From Orychophragmus violaceus (taxonomy: Eukaryota; Streptophyta; Magnoliopsida; Brassicales; Brassicaceae), in contig CM058238.1 of NCBI GenBank assembly GCA_030180135.1, forward strand, positions 86,002,619 through 86,066,618: a stretch of 64,000 nucleotides of DNA, written 5' to 3'. A model generated the notes under the pieces. That model was not told the DNA's origin. It did not search any database and saw only the letters and a list, made by a program, of their open reading frames with translations. Each line of letters begins with the position of its first letter. Position 1 is the first letter of the stretch. Of this stretch, positions 10,056-23,157 are shown in pieces. A program made the translations under genes and the position numbers.

Positions 10056-11736
10056 CGCCGCGTTTTCGCCGTCGCCGGGTAATAATCTCAACACAAACTC
10101 TGTTTTTTTTAATTCAGTTTAATTTAATACTTGCTTTTATGTTTGTTTGTTCATCAGTAGTTGAACCACTAGCCACTGACTCAAAATACTATAAAACCTG
10201 GTCTCTCTCTCGTTTTTCTTTATTACTATGGAGATAAGACTATAGAGAGACTCACGTTGAGGACTTGTGAAGCTTAACCCTTTTATGGCTATGGCATCAT
10301 AGAATCTTGCAGGGAAGGTGTAGATTGTTTGCAAGATTAGAACTTGTCTTGTTTTGCCTAGTTGATACACCATTCACCATTGTTCTTCTGTCGGTGGATG
10401 TGATATGCACAGTGTGCCTTCTTAGGTAGGTTGTCTTGATCAAATGGCAAATGAGTGGCTCCTACTAGGGTCTGATGAATGTTTATCAGACCAAAAAGAA
10501 AAGTCAACACAGTTATATTGAGCATTCTTGTTTAAACTTGTCTTTTTGATGCATTTAGCTCAGAGATTAAGGACTTGTAAGTTTCTAGTATTTAGAGGTA
10601 TCTTGTGCTTTGTTATTGTCATATACTTGTTTAAGAGTGGTGTGTTTAGCTACTAATTATATAAATCATACTAAGATTAAGAGAAAGAGAAGTGAATAGA
10701 GAGCCGTGTGGGACAAATTTCACTTCACCATCGCTATTAACGCAGCTAAGTAGAGTTCCAAGAGTTGGTCGGTCTCTTTGTTCTTGTGTTGGTATCTAAA
10801 AAATATGTGTGACCCCACGGTTCTCTTTTGTTCTTTATAAAAAATGTTGAAAAAGTAGAGGGGACCGATTCTTTTCGGACCCATTATTGTAGGTGACAGT
10901 GGCTCTTGGAATCCAACCATTGATTGGCTTGAGCCAGCTGGTTATGTTCTAATCACATGTGGGTCTGATTGTGATTATCAGATTCTTTTTTTGTTACCTG
11001 ATCATTAGATATTTTCTTAATATTTTGTGATGTCTTGAAAAAGAGATGTAAATTTACTTTTTGATTGTTTTAAAGCAGCCATTTGGTGCTATACGAGGAG
11101 ACTGAAGAGTTGAGGAGGTTTCATACTTTCATCGGTTCGGTTTGGAAGAAAATCAAAGGTAGCTTCTGTCTGCAGAAGATGAAAACCCTTGCCGGTATAA
11201 TGGGTTTGGTTTAGGGGAGTTCGTTCAACCAAACCGGAGACACAGTTAAAATGTGGAACTTTTGTATTTTAAATGTGTGGTTTGCCGGCGGGTTGGAACA
11301 TTTTTGTTGGTAAGAAAAAAACAGGGTTAGGTTATTCATGTGGATGTGATTTTGTTGTTTTATCATTAATTTTATTATAAATTACCTTTTTTTCTCGTTA
11401 GATTCTTGTATTAGTGTCCCTTCATTTAAAAAAATAATCATGTGCCCAAGTAGAGAGAGATTGATTTAGTTCATGGCTTATGTTCCTCTCGTAGCCTCAG
11501 TTACAACTTACAACATGGCATGTTCCGAGTATTCCTCCATCAGTGTCGGTCCAAAAGTATATACATTTATTTAGAGAAATTACCCGAAATAATATCCGAA
11601 AATATTTTTATTATTAAAATAATTTTGATAATCTTGAATTCCTGAAAAAAAACTAACCAAAAAACATGTAAACCATAAAGATTGTTTTTATGTACGGTAA
11701 GAAAATTTAATTTAATAATAAAAATTTATATTTAAA
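10056..11736. other. 3' flank of GATL and intergenic DNA
   Basis: Holds the GATL 3' untranslated region and spacer. Reading frames are short and unlike proteins I know. GTAATAATC straight after the stop region resembles a splice donor, and several TTGCAG acceptors follow, so a 3'-UTR intron is possible but unproven. Otherwise I see nothing I can name. Confidence 0.5.
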
Positions 11737-13078
11737 TTTTTTTTTGTCACAAACTTCATTTCATTAATTTAAACTTTTGGGATACAACATAAAAAAATGA
11801 ATCAACCATCCTCTTTGGCAAGAACAATAAAGTAGAAAAACAACAGAAATAAAGTTGGATAGATCTTCAAATCTTGACAGCGAATTTGAAACAAAGTTCG
11901 AATGCGTCGATTGAAGCTTCATGGCAAAACCAGGAAGTTGAAATTGGATCATTTTGCAATGTGATTTTGGAAACCAACCCTCACCAACAGATTCAGTCGA
12001 AATGAATCTGAAACTAGTGAAAAAGTTGAAATTTTTTCTTGATATTATAACCAAGAAAAACCTATCTTTTATTGAAAGATGGTAAGCTAAAATGGTTCTT
12101 TCCCTATGAAGGGATGAAGATGAAAACAATCTTTTTTCAAAGAGAAAAAGAGATTGAAAAGATCTCTCCTTAAGAAAGGAGGAGGGTGAAAATGATCTCT
12201 CACAGGTAAAGGAGGAAATTTTAAAAGCCTTCAGACATAATATCTGATGAGAAAACCCCTTGAAGGGCAAGATGTTCCGATAAAGAGCGCTGGAATTACT
12301 CATTGGGCTCCAAAAATTACTTTGGCCCATTGAAAAGCTTTCTTGGGACTGGCCCATTAAGATGAGCCACACAAGATGAATCTTGTACGGACTGTGGCGT
12401 GACGTCATTAACCGGCACATGAAACTTCGGCGAGAGAAGCTCCGATGGTCATCCGGAATTACTGGTGACAGACTGCGAGCATCAAGCGGCCGGGATAAGA
12501 TGCTCCGGCGAGAGCGAGAGCAGTTCCGATGGTCATCCTGAAGCTCTGTTGACAGGCTGCGAGCAACAAACGAAGAAGGAAGACGCGTACTATCAGACTG
12601 AAGAGCAACAATCATTCGATTGCATCGAATGACGATACTCGCATAGGCACTGAATCTGACTGAGGAGATGAGCGGTGAAGGCATGAGATCCGGTGAAGGA
12701 TCTGGAGGCTTCGGCGGTTGAGAGAGCTCCCACGGCTCTGGAGGAAGCAGATCTTGCGGTTCCGGCAGAGGGAGGTTCGAAGGGGTCTCCGTCATCAGAC
12801 TGTGAACGGGATCTATGGCACTGAAGGAGAGATGACTGTTCGCCGGCGACGAGGGACGAGATGGCGGAGACAGTGGTACGGCCGAGCGAGACAGACTCCA
12901 AGATTCTTTACTCAACGGTGAGACGATTCTTCGGGTGATCCTCGGTGAGGACTCGAGAGTGAGAAGCATGAGACTCATGCAGAAGATCCGGCGGAGATAG
13001 CCATGGCGAATGAAGATGGTGCAATACGGCTCCTTGGGCAACGTGCCCGAGAGAAATCTGTTTTAGGGCGAACTCCCC
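11737..13078 (-). mobile_element. Second poly(A) retroposon, minus strand, about 1.3 kb
   Basis: The minus strand begins near 13078 with a GC-richer leader (GGGGGAGTTCGCCC) and ends in a short poly(A) (plus-strand T 11737-11745) after a terminus like those of plant non-LTR elements. It carries a 425-codon open frame (13041-11764), Ser- and Arg-rich, with no reverse transcriptase and no domain I recognise. It resembles a nonautonomous LINE or Sadhu-type retroposon. No perfect target duplication is visible; TAAAAATYTA-type AT-rich sequence flanks both ends. Without homologues I would not call the frame a host gene, although it is unusually long for a nonautonomous element. Confidence 0.5.
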
Positions 13079-14492
13079 CTTAAAAATCTTAAAAATCTAA
13101 TATTTTATTTTTTGCGAGTCTTCTGATGAGTTTGCGAGCAAGTATTCCGGCGAGCTTCCACTGAGTTGATAATAAACTTCTGTTATATTATTGTAAACTT
13201 TTGTATCGTGTTGGTAAACTTAAACATATATTTGTTTTTCAGTTTCGTGAATGTAGATTTGTTTAGAGATTTTATTTGAATGAGTTATAGATTTGTTTGG
13301 GTGTCGAGTTAATTATCGTAAGCTTGTTTTCAATGTAAAAAAACTAGTATAAGTATTTGATTTAAATAAATAATAATAAAGAGCAATTGCAAAATTACCT
13401 CCAAAATTGAAGTCAACCCTAAAACTATTCTCTCCCTTTTCATTCCTCTCCTTCGCTAATATATCCCCATAATAATTTGGTATTCACGGTAATGTCATCG
13501 TTAGATATGAAGTCTAAATTTTTTACCAAAAAACAAAAAAAGCCTTTAAGATCCAACTTGATTATGAAATTGACATCTTCTCCAATTCACTCAACCACCA
13601 TTAACAATCAAATTTAAGCTCATAATACCTGACACAACCAATTTTGAACCATTAAAGCTCTATATTAGAGTTCAGAACCTCCTATTCTCCTATTTTCTCT
13701 CCAATTTCATCAAAAAAACTCTTTAATTCACGTTTTAAAAATTTTAAAAATTTGGATCTCTTGCGATTTTGGTTTTTCTTGCATAAAAATGGTTGGTTTG
13801 TTGGATATTGGTGTAACTAAAAGTTTTGAGCGTTTGGCGAATGTAAAAATGAGCTCAAACCCAGATTTATGTGATTTTTCACAAGATCCACCGATTTTCA
13901 TATCTCTTTCGCGATTTCAGAATTCTCATGAAGTCCGATGGAGTATGATGGTCAATAAGAGGGTAGTTTTGCAATTGACTTTCAATTGACAGACCTCCAT
14001 TGAAGTCTGAAAAATTTCGTTGAATATTTTTTATCAAACTTCACCAAGAAGTCTAAATAAGAACATGGTAGGTTTGCGATTGATTCAAATTTGATTTCTT
14101 AGTCAGATTTCTTATGTAGTCTGGCAACAAATTTATCGAATCTTGACTTTTTGTCAGACGGAATTCGATGTCTGTAAATAAAAATGGGTAGAAATGACAA
14201 TTGACCCAAATTTTCAGATGATGACCAGAATAAGGAAAAAAAATGTCAGACTTCTAAATCTGTCTGAAAACAAGGAAAAAAATATTAGACAACAATAAAC
14301 GTCTGAAATTCAAAACTTTTGCCAGACGGCTGAAAAATCGAATTTGGTCAACGCTGGATAAACCCCGAAAATGCGAAAAAAATTCAGACTTCCTTCGCTG
14401 TCTGGAAATCTTGTCATACAACAATTAAGTATGTTACAAAAAATTCAATCCCAAATTTTCTTGGTTAACCCCAAAAATTCTCCCTACTGGTT
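13079..14492. mobile_element. Mutator-like region, left part: palindrome field
   Basis: No intact gene. From about 13380, and densely from 13990 to 14415, it contains imperfect palindromes of the form TCAGACttc-N-gTCTGA, about 22 bp each (near 14102-14122, 14155-14177, 14249-14272, 14286-14311, 14372-14403). The same motif fills 41409-44257, where a Mutator-type transposase fragment lies, so I take this as one end of that element, separated by later insertions. Confidence 0.5.
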
Positions 14493-14497
14493 GGCTG
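14493..14497. repeat. Copia target-site duplication, left
   Basis: GGCTG here against GGTTG at 21789-21793: a five-base duplication with one substitution. Confidence 0.6.
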
Positions 14498-15148
14498 TGT
14501 TGGGATTGTGTCCTGAAATCACACTTGTACTCACTCCTAATGATAGTTGTGTGTCAAGATCAGACATTTGTATAATACTGGGTGGTTGCAATGTTTTGCT
14601 AGAAGCCTCTTGCAGTCTGTAAGTTGTATACTTACTGCCAGTATTATATGATCCTATAGGGTCACACACCTAAGCCATCTGGAAGCATAAATATGGGAAT
14701 GATCATTATGGTAATGATCATGTTGATGTGTATTGGATACACATTGACATTGAGTTTTATAGTGGTGTGTCGATCGACACAATGAGTGTGTCGATCGACA
14801 CAGATCGGGTTTCGAAACTGATGTTTCGATTTCATGACTTAAATGAATTGGATTAATCCAATGATCGGTTTAATCATCTCAGGTCTATATAAAGGCTTAT
14901 ATGGTCGACCTGGAACCCTGGCCGTCAAGTTTTCTTTTGCAGAGAAAGCCGAGCCACCTAAACTCAGTGTTCCCAAGATCCGGCACTAGCATCCCGACTT
15001 TCCAGCTTTGTGTGCGTGTGTATCTGGTAGAGGCGAAGCACCTGAGTCGGTGCTGATCTCGATTACCAATTCATTCTGCTGCCATCTCTGAGGTAAACAC
15101 GAGATCTGTGATTCAATACCATAACCCTAGATTCTAGGCTTTCTAACA
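14498..15148 (+). repeat. Copia 5' LTR
   Basis: Matches 21138-21788 end to end. A TATATAAA motif near 14886-14893 is a likely promoter TATA box. A palindrome pair lies at 14768-14779 and 14789-14800. Confidence 0.95.
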
Positions 15149-15149
15149 G

Positions 15150-15161
15150 TGGTATCAGAGC
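15150..15161 (+). other. Copia primer-binding site (tRNA-iMet)
   Basis: TGGTATCAGAGC, the standard plant Copia primer site complementary to initiator methionine tRNA, one base after the LTR. Confidence 0.95.
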
Positions 15162-16340
15162 TATTAGGGTTTAATCCATTGAATCAAAGGCATGTAATTC
15201 GAATAATGATGTATTTGATTAGAGTTATGCCTGCTAGATCATGTTTTGAACAAATTAATCTCGGATTAAGTTTCTGCTAAAAACGATGATCGTGTGTTTT
15301 CGCATTGTGTCGATCGGCACTAATCTTGTGTCGGTCGACACAACGCGAAAACACTTATAAATTTTTAGGGTTTCGATCTTAGAGATCAAATTTCTGTTAC
15401 CCTACTGTGTCGATCGACACACTGAATTGTGTCGGTCGACACATGCTGTGCGAAAGGATAGATCGGTTCAATTGGATTGACCGGTTATCTCACATGGTTA
15501 TGTCGGTTAAATCGGTTCAATTGGATGAACTGGTTCAATTATATTGGACTGGTTATCTCAATTAGTTTAGAACCGATTTAATTGGTTGATTTCGGTTAAA
15601 TTAGATTTACCGGTTATCGACCCGGTTCAATTGGATTGAGCCGGAAAAACCAAATTGGTTTTGGTTAGGTCGTGTCGACCGACACAAGGATGTGTCGATC
15701 GACACACACTCGCAGATTTGGTTGTTGAACCTAAATTTGCAAATACCAGACCAAATATAATCCTATGTTCTAGATTAACCTAAACTTAATAAATCTAGAT
15801 GTTTAAAAACAATTAAAACACTTCTTGGATGCATATTGGATATGTATCAAGATTAAAAGTTTTTTTTCTCAACTAAATATCAAGTGATCTTGATGTCTTG
15901 CCCAACCTTGTCTACTGTCAAGACTCGTTTCGTTGTTGGATTGGAGTCCTTGGTATCCACAACTACATGAGTAAGGCAGGTGATCATTGATAGACTTGCA
16001 GTGCGACTGTCAATAATCACAAGACTGAAGAGATTGGTTTACTTGACTGGGCTATCAGAAGTTCTGGGCCCAGAGACATCAGAGTGGATAAGACAAGGAT
16101 TGTCTTATCTGCGACCAAGAGTTGTACTAGGTACAATTAGCAATGATTTGCTTACCTAGATAACTAAAGTTTGGGTGATGGCGAGTCGCCCACTTAAATT
16201 TTGGTGAAGTAGGGATCTTGGTTCATTGTATTCATCTGAGGAAACATAGTTTTGAATACAATGCGAGTTTTCTTATTATATAAGAATTCTCATTTCCTTG
16301 AACATCGTAACTAAAACCTCTACCTCTTTTAATTACAGCT
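15162..16340 (+). other. Copia untranslated leader
   Basis: Long noncoding leader before gag. It contains repeated blocks built on GGTTNAATTGG (about 15460-15660) and three pairs of TGTCGRYCGACA palindromes (15308/15329, 15408/15430, 15673/15693). No reading frame of note. Confidence 0.7.
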
Positions 16341-19300
16341 ATGTCTGTCCCAACTCACATCAACACTTTCTCGCTAAGATCCGTCCTTGAGAAGGACAAG
16401 CTTAATGGATCAAATTTCTTGGAATGGTATCGGAACCTGAAAATAGTTCTCAGGCAGGAGAACAAGGAATAAGTCCTTACAAGAGTTCTCCCCGAGAGGC
16501 CACGTTCCAATGCCACGCAGGCAGACAAGAATGCTTGGGATAAGCATTCTACTGATGTCAAAGACGTTAATTGTCTAATACTGGTGACTATGAACTCTGA
16601 GCTGCATAAGCAATATGAGAACGTGATGTCACCGATTGAGATGATTAACAGCCTGAAAGCCTTGTTTCAGGAGCAAGCTCGCACAGAGAGATACCAGACG
16701 GTTAAATCTCTCATGGATTGCAAGCTGGCAAAGGACAGTCCAGTAAGTCCTCATGTCCTTAAAATGATGGGTTACATTAATAACCTGGGGAAACTGGACT
16801 GTGCCATTAGCCAGGAGCTAGCCACTGACATGATTCTGCAGTCTTTGCCGTCGTGTTTTGATCAGTTCATCATGAACTACAACATGCAAAACATGACTAA
16901 GACATTGACTGGGTTGCACGGCATGCTAAAGACAGCAGAGCCGAATCTCAAGAAGGCAACTCCTAATGTACTGATGGTACAGGGGGTAAAAGGTTTAAGA
17001 AACCTAGTAAGGATAAGGGAAAGGCTAAAGCTGTCCAGACTGAGAGTCAAGACAGGCCCAAGCCCAAGCCCAAATCCGTGCCTTCTCCTGAGGACAAATG
17101 CAACTACTGCAAGCAGCTAGGGCATTGGAAGAGAAGCTGCAAGAAGTTCATGGAAGATTATGCGAAGCTGAAGAAGACGTATGATGCGTCTGATTCAGGT
17201 ATTTATGTTATCGAACTTAATGTTATGACTCCTAGTTCTACTTCGTGGGTATTGGATACCGGCTGCGGTGCTCATATTTGTACTAATATGCAGGCACTAA
17301 GAAACCATAGAACGCTGAAGAAAGGACAAGTTGAGCTACGGGTCGGGAATGGAGCTAAGGTTGCTGCACTGGCCGTAGGCACTTATGATTTGTCTTTACC
17401 TTCTGGCATGGTTTTAGAATTGAATAATTGCTACTTTGTACCTGCGATTAGCAGAAACATAATTTCAGTTTCCGTCTTGGATTTGGAAGATTTTGATTTT
17501 GCTATTAAGAATAAAGTTTGTTCTTTTCATCGTGATGGTACATTTTATGGTAGCGCCCCATTAGATAATGGGTTATATGTCTTAAACCAAGAAATGCATG
17601 TCTTTAACATAAATACAAAGCGGTTTAAGTCAAATGATGAAAACCCGACTTTCTTATGGCATTGTCGTTTGGGCCACATCAATGAGAAACGCATTCAAAG
17701 GCTCCATCGTAATGGGCTTCTGGGCTCAATTGATTTTGAATCATGTGAGAAATGCGAATCTTGCTTGATGGGCAAAATGGCTAGGGCCCCTTTCAACAAA
17801 CCGAATGAAAGGGCTAGTGATTTATTGGGCCTTATTCATACTGATGTATGTAGGCCAATGAGCACTGTTGTTAGAGGAAATTACAAGTACTTCATTACCT
17901 TTACTGATGACTTCAGTAGGTATGGCTATGTCTATTTGATGAGACATAAGTCAGAATCCTTTGATAGATTCAAGGAGTTCAAGAATGAAGTACAGAACCA
18001 ACTTGGCAAAAGTATCAAAGTTCTGCGGTCGGATCGCGGAGGAGAATACTTGAGTCAAGAGTTCTGTGACTATCTGAGCGAGTGTGGAATTGTTTCACAA
18101 CTCACTCCTCCTGGAACACCCCAATGGAATGGAGTGTCAGAGAGGAGGAATCGAACTTTATTGGATATGGTTCGGTCTATGATGAGTTATTCAGATCTTC
18201 CATTATCCTTTTGCGGATACGCTCTAGAAACGTCTGCGTTTACACTAAATAAGGTGCCATCTAAATCAGTTGAAAAGACACCACATGAATTGTGGACTGG
18301 GAATGTTCCAAGTCTGTCTTTCCTGAAGATTTGGAGTTGTGAGGCTTATGTCAAACGTTTAATCTCTGACAAGCTCGCACCCAAATCAGATAAATGCTAC
18401 TTCGTTGGTTATCCTATGAAAACCAAGGCATACTACTTTTTCAACCGATCTGAGAACAAAATCTTTGTTGCTCGGGACTGTTCTTTTCTTGAGAGGGAAT
18501 TTCTTTCTAAGAAAAGCAGTGGGAGCAAAGTACATCTAGAAGAAATTCAAGATGAGCAGGAGACTGCTCAACCTGCTGAGGAAGAGCAGCAGTTGGATCC
18601 ACAAAGTTCTGTGGAGGCCACGCCTGTGGAGCCTGAAGTTCGCAGATCCGGAAGGATCCGCCACGAACCCGAGAGATATTATGGATTTCTCGTGACCAAC
18701 TGCAATGATCTGATGATCATTGAAAGGGACGAACCAGCGACCTTCGCGGAAGCAATGATGGGCCCGGACTCCGAAAAGTGGCTTGGAGCCTCTAAATCCG
18801 AAATGGGATCCATGTCAGAAAACCAAGTATGGTCCTTGGTCGATTTACCTAATGGTGCAAAAGCCATTGAGTGTAAATGGATCTTCAAGAAGAAGATTGA
18901 CATGGATGGTAATGTCCAAATTTATAAAGCTAGGTTGGTGGCTAAAGGTTTCAAACAGATTCATGGTATTGACTATGATGAAACCTATTCCCCAGTCGCT
19001 ATGCTTAAATCCATTCGGATTCTTCTAGCAACTGCTGCTTATTATGATTATGAGATTTGGCAGATGGATGTCAAAACCGCCTTCTTGAATGGAATTCTGG
19101 AAGAAGATGTGTATATGACACAGCCTGAGGGTTTTGTAGATCCTAAGAATGCTGGGAAGGTATGCAAGCTTCATAAATCCATTTATGGATTGAAGCAAGC
19201 ATCACGGAGTTGGAATCTTCGTTTTAATGAAGCAGTAAAACAATTTGGTTTCATCAAGAACGAAGAAGAACCATGTGTATACAAGAAGACTAGTGGGAGC

Positions 19301-20305
19301 GGAATTACGTTTCTCATACTGTATGTTGATGACATACTTATTCTCGGTAATGACGTTCTGTTGCTTCAGTCTGTTAAGATTTGGCTCGGAAGTTGTTTTT
19401 CCATAAAAGACATGGGAGAAGCCGCGTACATCCTTGGAATCAGAATCTACAGAGATAGAGAGAATAGGCTGATTGGATTGTGACAGGACACTTATATTGA
19501 TAAGGTGTTGCACAGATTCAAGATGCATGATTCCAAGAAGGGCTTCATACCGATGTCCCATGGCATTAGTCTCAGCAAGAAGCAGTGTCCGGCGACACAT
19601 GATGAGCGAGAACGCATGAATAGGATTCCTTATGCTTCTGCAATAGGATCTACCATGTATGCCATGCTCTGCACTCCTCCAGATGTAGCTTACGCGTTAA
19701 GCATGACAAGCATATACCAATCTGATCTAGGTGAAGATCACTGGACAGCTGTCAAGAATATTCTCAAATATTTGAGAAATACCAAGGATAAGTTCTTGGT
19801 ATATGGAGGAAGTGAAGAGCTTGTGGTGAATGGATTCACTGATGCGAGTTTTCAGACGGACATAGACGATTTCCGATCACAGTCTGGATACGTCTTCTGT
19901 CTAAATGGCGGTGCAGTGAGCTGGAAGAGATCTAAGCAGAATACCGTAGCTGATTCCATGACGGAAGATGAATATGTTGCTGCTTCAGAAGCGGCAAAGG
20001 AAGCTGTTTGGATCAAGAAGTTCATGACTGAACTTGGTGTGGTTCCTAGTATCTTGGAGCCAGTGGCTTTGTTTTGTGACAACAATGGAGCCATTGCTCA
20101 GGCGAAAGAACCCAGGTCACACCAGAAGTCCAAACACATAGAGAGGAGATATCACCTGATTCGTGATATCGTAAATAGAGGCGAAGTGAAGATCAGCCGA
20201 GTTCCGACGGACGAGAATGTCGCTGATCCTCTGACTAAGCCACTCCCAAGGCCTAAGCATGAGAGTCATACTACTGCTGTAGGCATTAGAGATCTTAAGA
20301 TGTAA
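16341..20305 (+). pseudogene. Copia gag-pol polyprotein with two stops and one frameshift
   Basis: Encodes capsid, protease, integrase, reverse transcriptase and RNase H in the Copia order. Gag starts at ATG 16341 and is interrupted by TAA at 16470-16472, then stays open in frame. Near 16980-17000 a one-base change shifts the frame; the new frame gives a Lys-rich linker and the knuckle CX2CX4HX4C (17099-17140). Protease has DTG (about 17255), where DSG is also common. Then come the GAG-pre-integrase motif LWHCRLGHI (about 17655), integrase (HTDV, SDRGGEY, VSERRN; about 17830-18180), reverse transcriptase with YVDD (19322-19333), a TGA at 19481-19483 replacing a sense codon, and RNase H (TDASF, EDEYVAASEA; about 19840-20010) to the stop at 20303-20305. 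All catalytic motifs survive; the breaks look like separate small mutations. Confidence 0.93.
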
Positions 20306-21137
20306 TCTTGATTCTAGTGGGAGTTCTTGTGGTTTTATTTTAGTTATATTAAGATGTTCTTGTAAACATAATTTTGGATATGTTTAATGAAATTTGATTT
20401 CAGCATTATTTATTGTGATCTAAATAATGGTCCCAAAATAAGGTTATGCCATATTATAGGTCATCAAGTTGAGGACTTGATCATGAAACCCTATAAGTTC
20501 TAGATGACATAAATTATGATTTGTCCCTAGTCGAGGTTGTCAAAGTGGGACACTGACAACCGCGAGAGACTAGCTTGTGAGGTGACTGTTGACTAAGTTT
20601 CATGGAGTCAGTGATATGAGTATCACAGTCAGTCACATAGATATATGTTGATGAACATATGATCGGACGTGACCCGCTAATGAGAAGTCTCCATGATAGT
20701 TATATCTGTGTCATGAGAGGTTCTCATTACCACTATAGAGTATAGTCCTTAGACCTGAGTTCATCATGCTTTCTTGCATATGAATTGGTACACTTTGACC
20801 TTGTCAAACGTCGACCCATACCTGGCGGCTATAAAGGCATTGCTTAGGTGTATCATGAAGTATGTATAGGAACATGGATGGAACAAGATGGGATTTTTCC
20901 CTCCTGTATAACGGGAGATAAATGTCTCAGGGCCTATCGAATCTTTCATACTGAGAAAATGTGTGGCCGCACTCAAACGAACTATAGTTCAGTTGTTTTT
21001 CTTGTTCAGTATAGATCAGGAGTTCGATAAACACGATATTGGCTTAATAAGGATGACACTAATCTTGCCTTATGCCAAATCGAGATATAGAGACAAAAGG
21101 ATTATAGGAATTGATGATTCCAGTACAAGTGGGAGAT
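20306..21137 (+). other. Copia 3' noncoding region and polypurine tract
   Basis: Noncoding sequence between RNase H and the 3' LTR. It ends in AAGTGGGAGAT (21127-21137), the purine tract that primes plus-strand synthesis. Confidence 0.8.
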
Positions 21138-21788
21138 TGTTGGGATTGTGTCCTGAAATCACACTTGTACTCACTCTTAATGATAGTTGTGTGTCGAGAT
21201 CAGACATTTGTATAATACTGGTTGGTTGCAATGTTTTTCTAGAAGCCTCTTGCAGTCTGTAAGTTGTATACTTACTGCCAGTATTATATGATCCTATAGG
21301 GTCACACACCTAAGCAATCTGGAAGCATAAATATGAGAATGATCATTATGGTAATGATCATGTTGATGTGTATTGGATACACATTGATATTGAGTTTTAT
21401 AGTGGTGTGTCGATCGACACAGTGAGTGTGTCGATCGATACAGATCGGGTTTCGAAACTGATGTTTCAATTTCATGACTTAAACGAATTGGATTAATCCA
21501 ATGATCGGTTTAATCATCCCATGTCTATATAAAGGCTTATATGGTCGACCTGGAACCCTGGCCGTCAAGTTTTCTTTTGCAGAGAAAGCCGAGCCACCTA
21601 AACTCAGTGTTCCCAAGATCCGGCACTAGCATCCCGGCTTTCCAGCTTTGTGTGCGTGTGTATCTGGTAGAGGCGAAGCACCTGAGTCGCTGCTGATCTC
21701 GATTACCAATTCATTCCGCTGCCATCTCTGAGGTAAACACGAGATCTGTGATTCAATACCATAACCCTAGATCCTAGGCTTTCTAACA
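21138..21788 (+). repeat. Copia 3' LTR
   Basis: Same length as the 5' LTR. In its palindrome pair (21408-21419, 21429-21440) the second member has decayed by one base. Confidence 0.95.
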
Positions 21789-22417
21789 GGTTGGACGTCC
21801 CAGCCCGCAGATGTAGCGGGACAACCGAACTGCGTCACCAAAGCTACTACTCTTCAAAGATTTCGACGAAAAGGAGCTATCCTCTCTGTCCATACTCGAC
21901 TTCGCTGTAATTCCATTGAAAAAAAGCCGCGGAAAACAGTGACTGAGTTGGATTTTTCCGGATATAGTAGTTTCATTTGTCCCGGTGTAAGAAGTCTAAG
22001 GCTTCAGATTCCTACGGGCCCTAAGTTCACTTAAAGAGAATCTTTTCTATGATCATACCCGATGATGTCGTGGACGAGTGGGCTCCGTAAAATCCAGTAG
22101 ATTAAGGGATGGAACATAATCCTGATTATGTTTTTAGCTATTTTTTACTAAAAAAATTAATAATATGTAAATGCATTCATTTCCTCTCCTATCCGACAAC
22201 TTTCTCTGTTAGATTAGTATTATTCTATTATATTAGTATTAGTTAGTGATCTTGGCGCAGTGAATCCTTTCTTCCATGATTAACTGTTGGCACCAGTCTT
22301 ACATTTTATCTCTGTGGACCGAGAAGAAAGGAGGCTCAGTGGGAAGAGGATTGTACCATAGAAGCAAAGAGGTCAACCTCTTTCCAATATATAACATGAA
22401 TTCTGGCAATGCAATGT
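21789..22417. other. Probable organelle-derived DNA, segment 1
   Basis: Less AT-rich sequence with no frame, unlike the neighbouring repeats, of the type seen in plant mitochondrial spacers. It becomes contiguous with 23455-23771 and 40606-41408 once the TRIM-like element and Gypsy-1 are removed, and the last segment holds a plastid ndhB fragment. Origin is therefore inferred from segment 3. AATGT at 22413-22417 is the left TRIM duplication. Confidence 0.5.
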
Positions 22418-22709
22418 TGATGCAGCGTATATTTGATTTAATGATCAAATATTATATATTAATTTATATTTATTTTTAATTGTATTTTAGAGCTTTTAGG
22501 GTTTTCTAGTTTTAAGGTTTTATTATAAATAAGTCATTTAGGCTTAAGTTGTATTCAGTTTTTGATGAGTTAATAAAATTGAGAGAGTTTTCTCCTTATT
22601 CCTTGTTTTCGGATATTCCTTTGAGGAATCAACGATCCAAGACGACGAATGTTTCGGCTATCCTTATGGATCAACGAATCATCGTTTTATCGTAGCTTCC
22701 GCTACACCA
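22418..22709 (+). repeat. TRIM-like element 5' LTR
   Basis: 292 bp; pairs with 23158-23449 with about seven substitutions and no indel. Confidence 0.92.
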
Positions 22710-23157
22710 TTTTGTATCAGAGCTGCGTTCTTTGATTTCTTAATCGAAGAAAATTCTGGAGCCATCATGATGAGTGAAAGCCTGTTCGTCGAGAGAGAAG
22801 AACACTATGAGATCTACAGAGAGATCTATGGTGATCCAATATACGACATCTATGAAGACGATGTCTTGAACATTGATCATGTTGATTCTGTGTTCAAGCC
22901 TGGTTCTTTCAGAAACGTCCGTGCAAAAAGCGGGTATAAACATATTTATCCAGATTTTGTGGAAGATCTGATCTATGCAGATTTTGTGGAAGATTTGGTC
23001 CGTGCAAAGATCGTGCAATCCGTGACCAGTGCAGAATTTGTGGAGATTCAATTTATGTTAAACAAGTATGCATCCGAAGACAAATTTACGAAGATCTGTT
23101 TAGTGCCAAAACTGCGATTGAAGATTCGAGGACGAATCTTTCTTGGACGGCGAGACC

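Larger units (their letters stand above)
14498..21788 (+). mobile_element. Ty1/copia LTR retrotransposon
   Basis: Complete in structure: two 651-bp LTRs starting TGTTGGG and ending AACA, a tRNA-iMet primer site after the left LTR, one gag-pol region, and a polypurine tract before the right LTR. By eye the LTRs differ at about 17 of 651 positions (about 2.6%) with no length change, so insertion was a couple of million years ago at usual plant rates. Gag-pol has two stops and one frameshift, so this copy is not autonomous. Both LTRs and the leader carry paired TGTCGRYCGACA palindromes (see findings). Confidence 0.95.

Noticed and set aside
10720..10920. Small minus-strand frame downstream of GATL
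   Set aside because: 66 codons with no domain, codon bias or promoter context; indistinguishable from chance.
14768..15704. Regularly spaced palindromes as a CRISPR array
   Set aside because: Only pairs occur, with no array of direct repeats and unique spacers, no cas genes, and the setting is a plant nuclear transposon.
22740..23051. Minus-strand 103-codon frame in the TRIM-like element
   Set aside because: Antisense to the longer sense frame and composed of its repeated blocks; no independent support.
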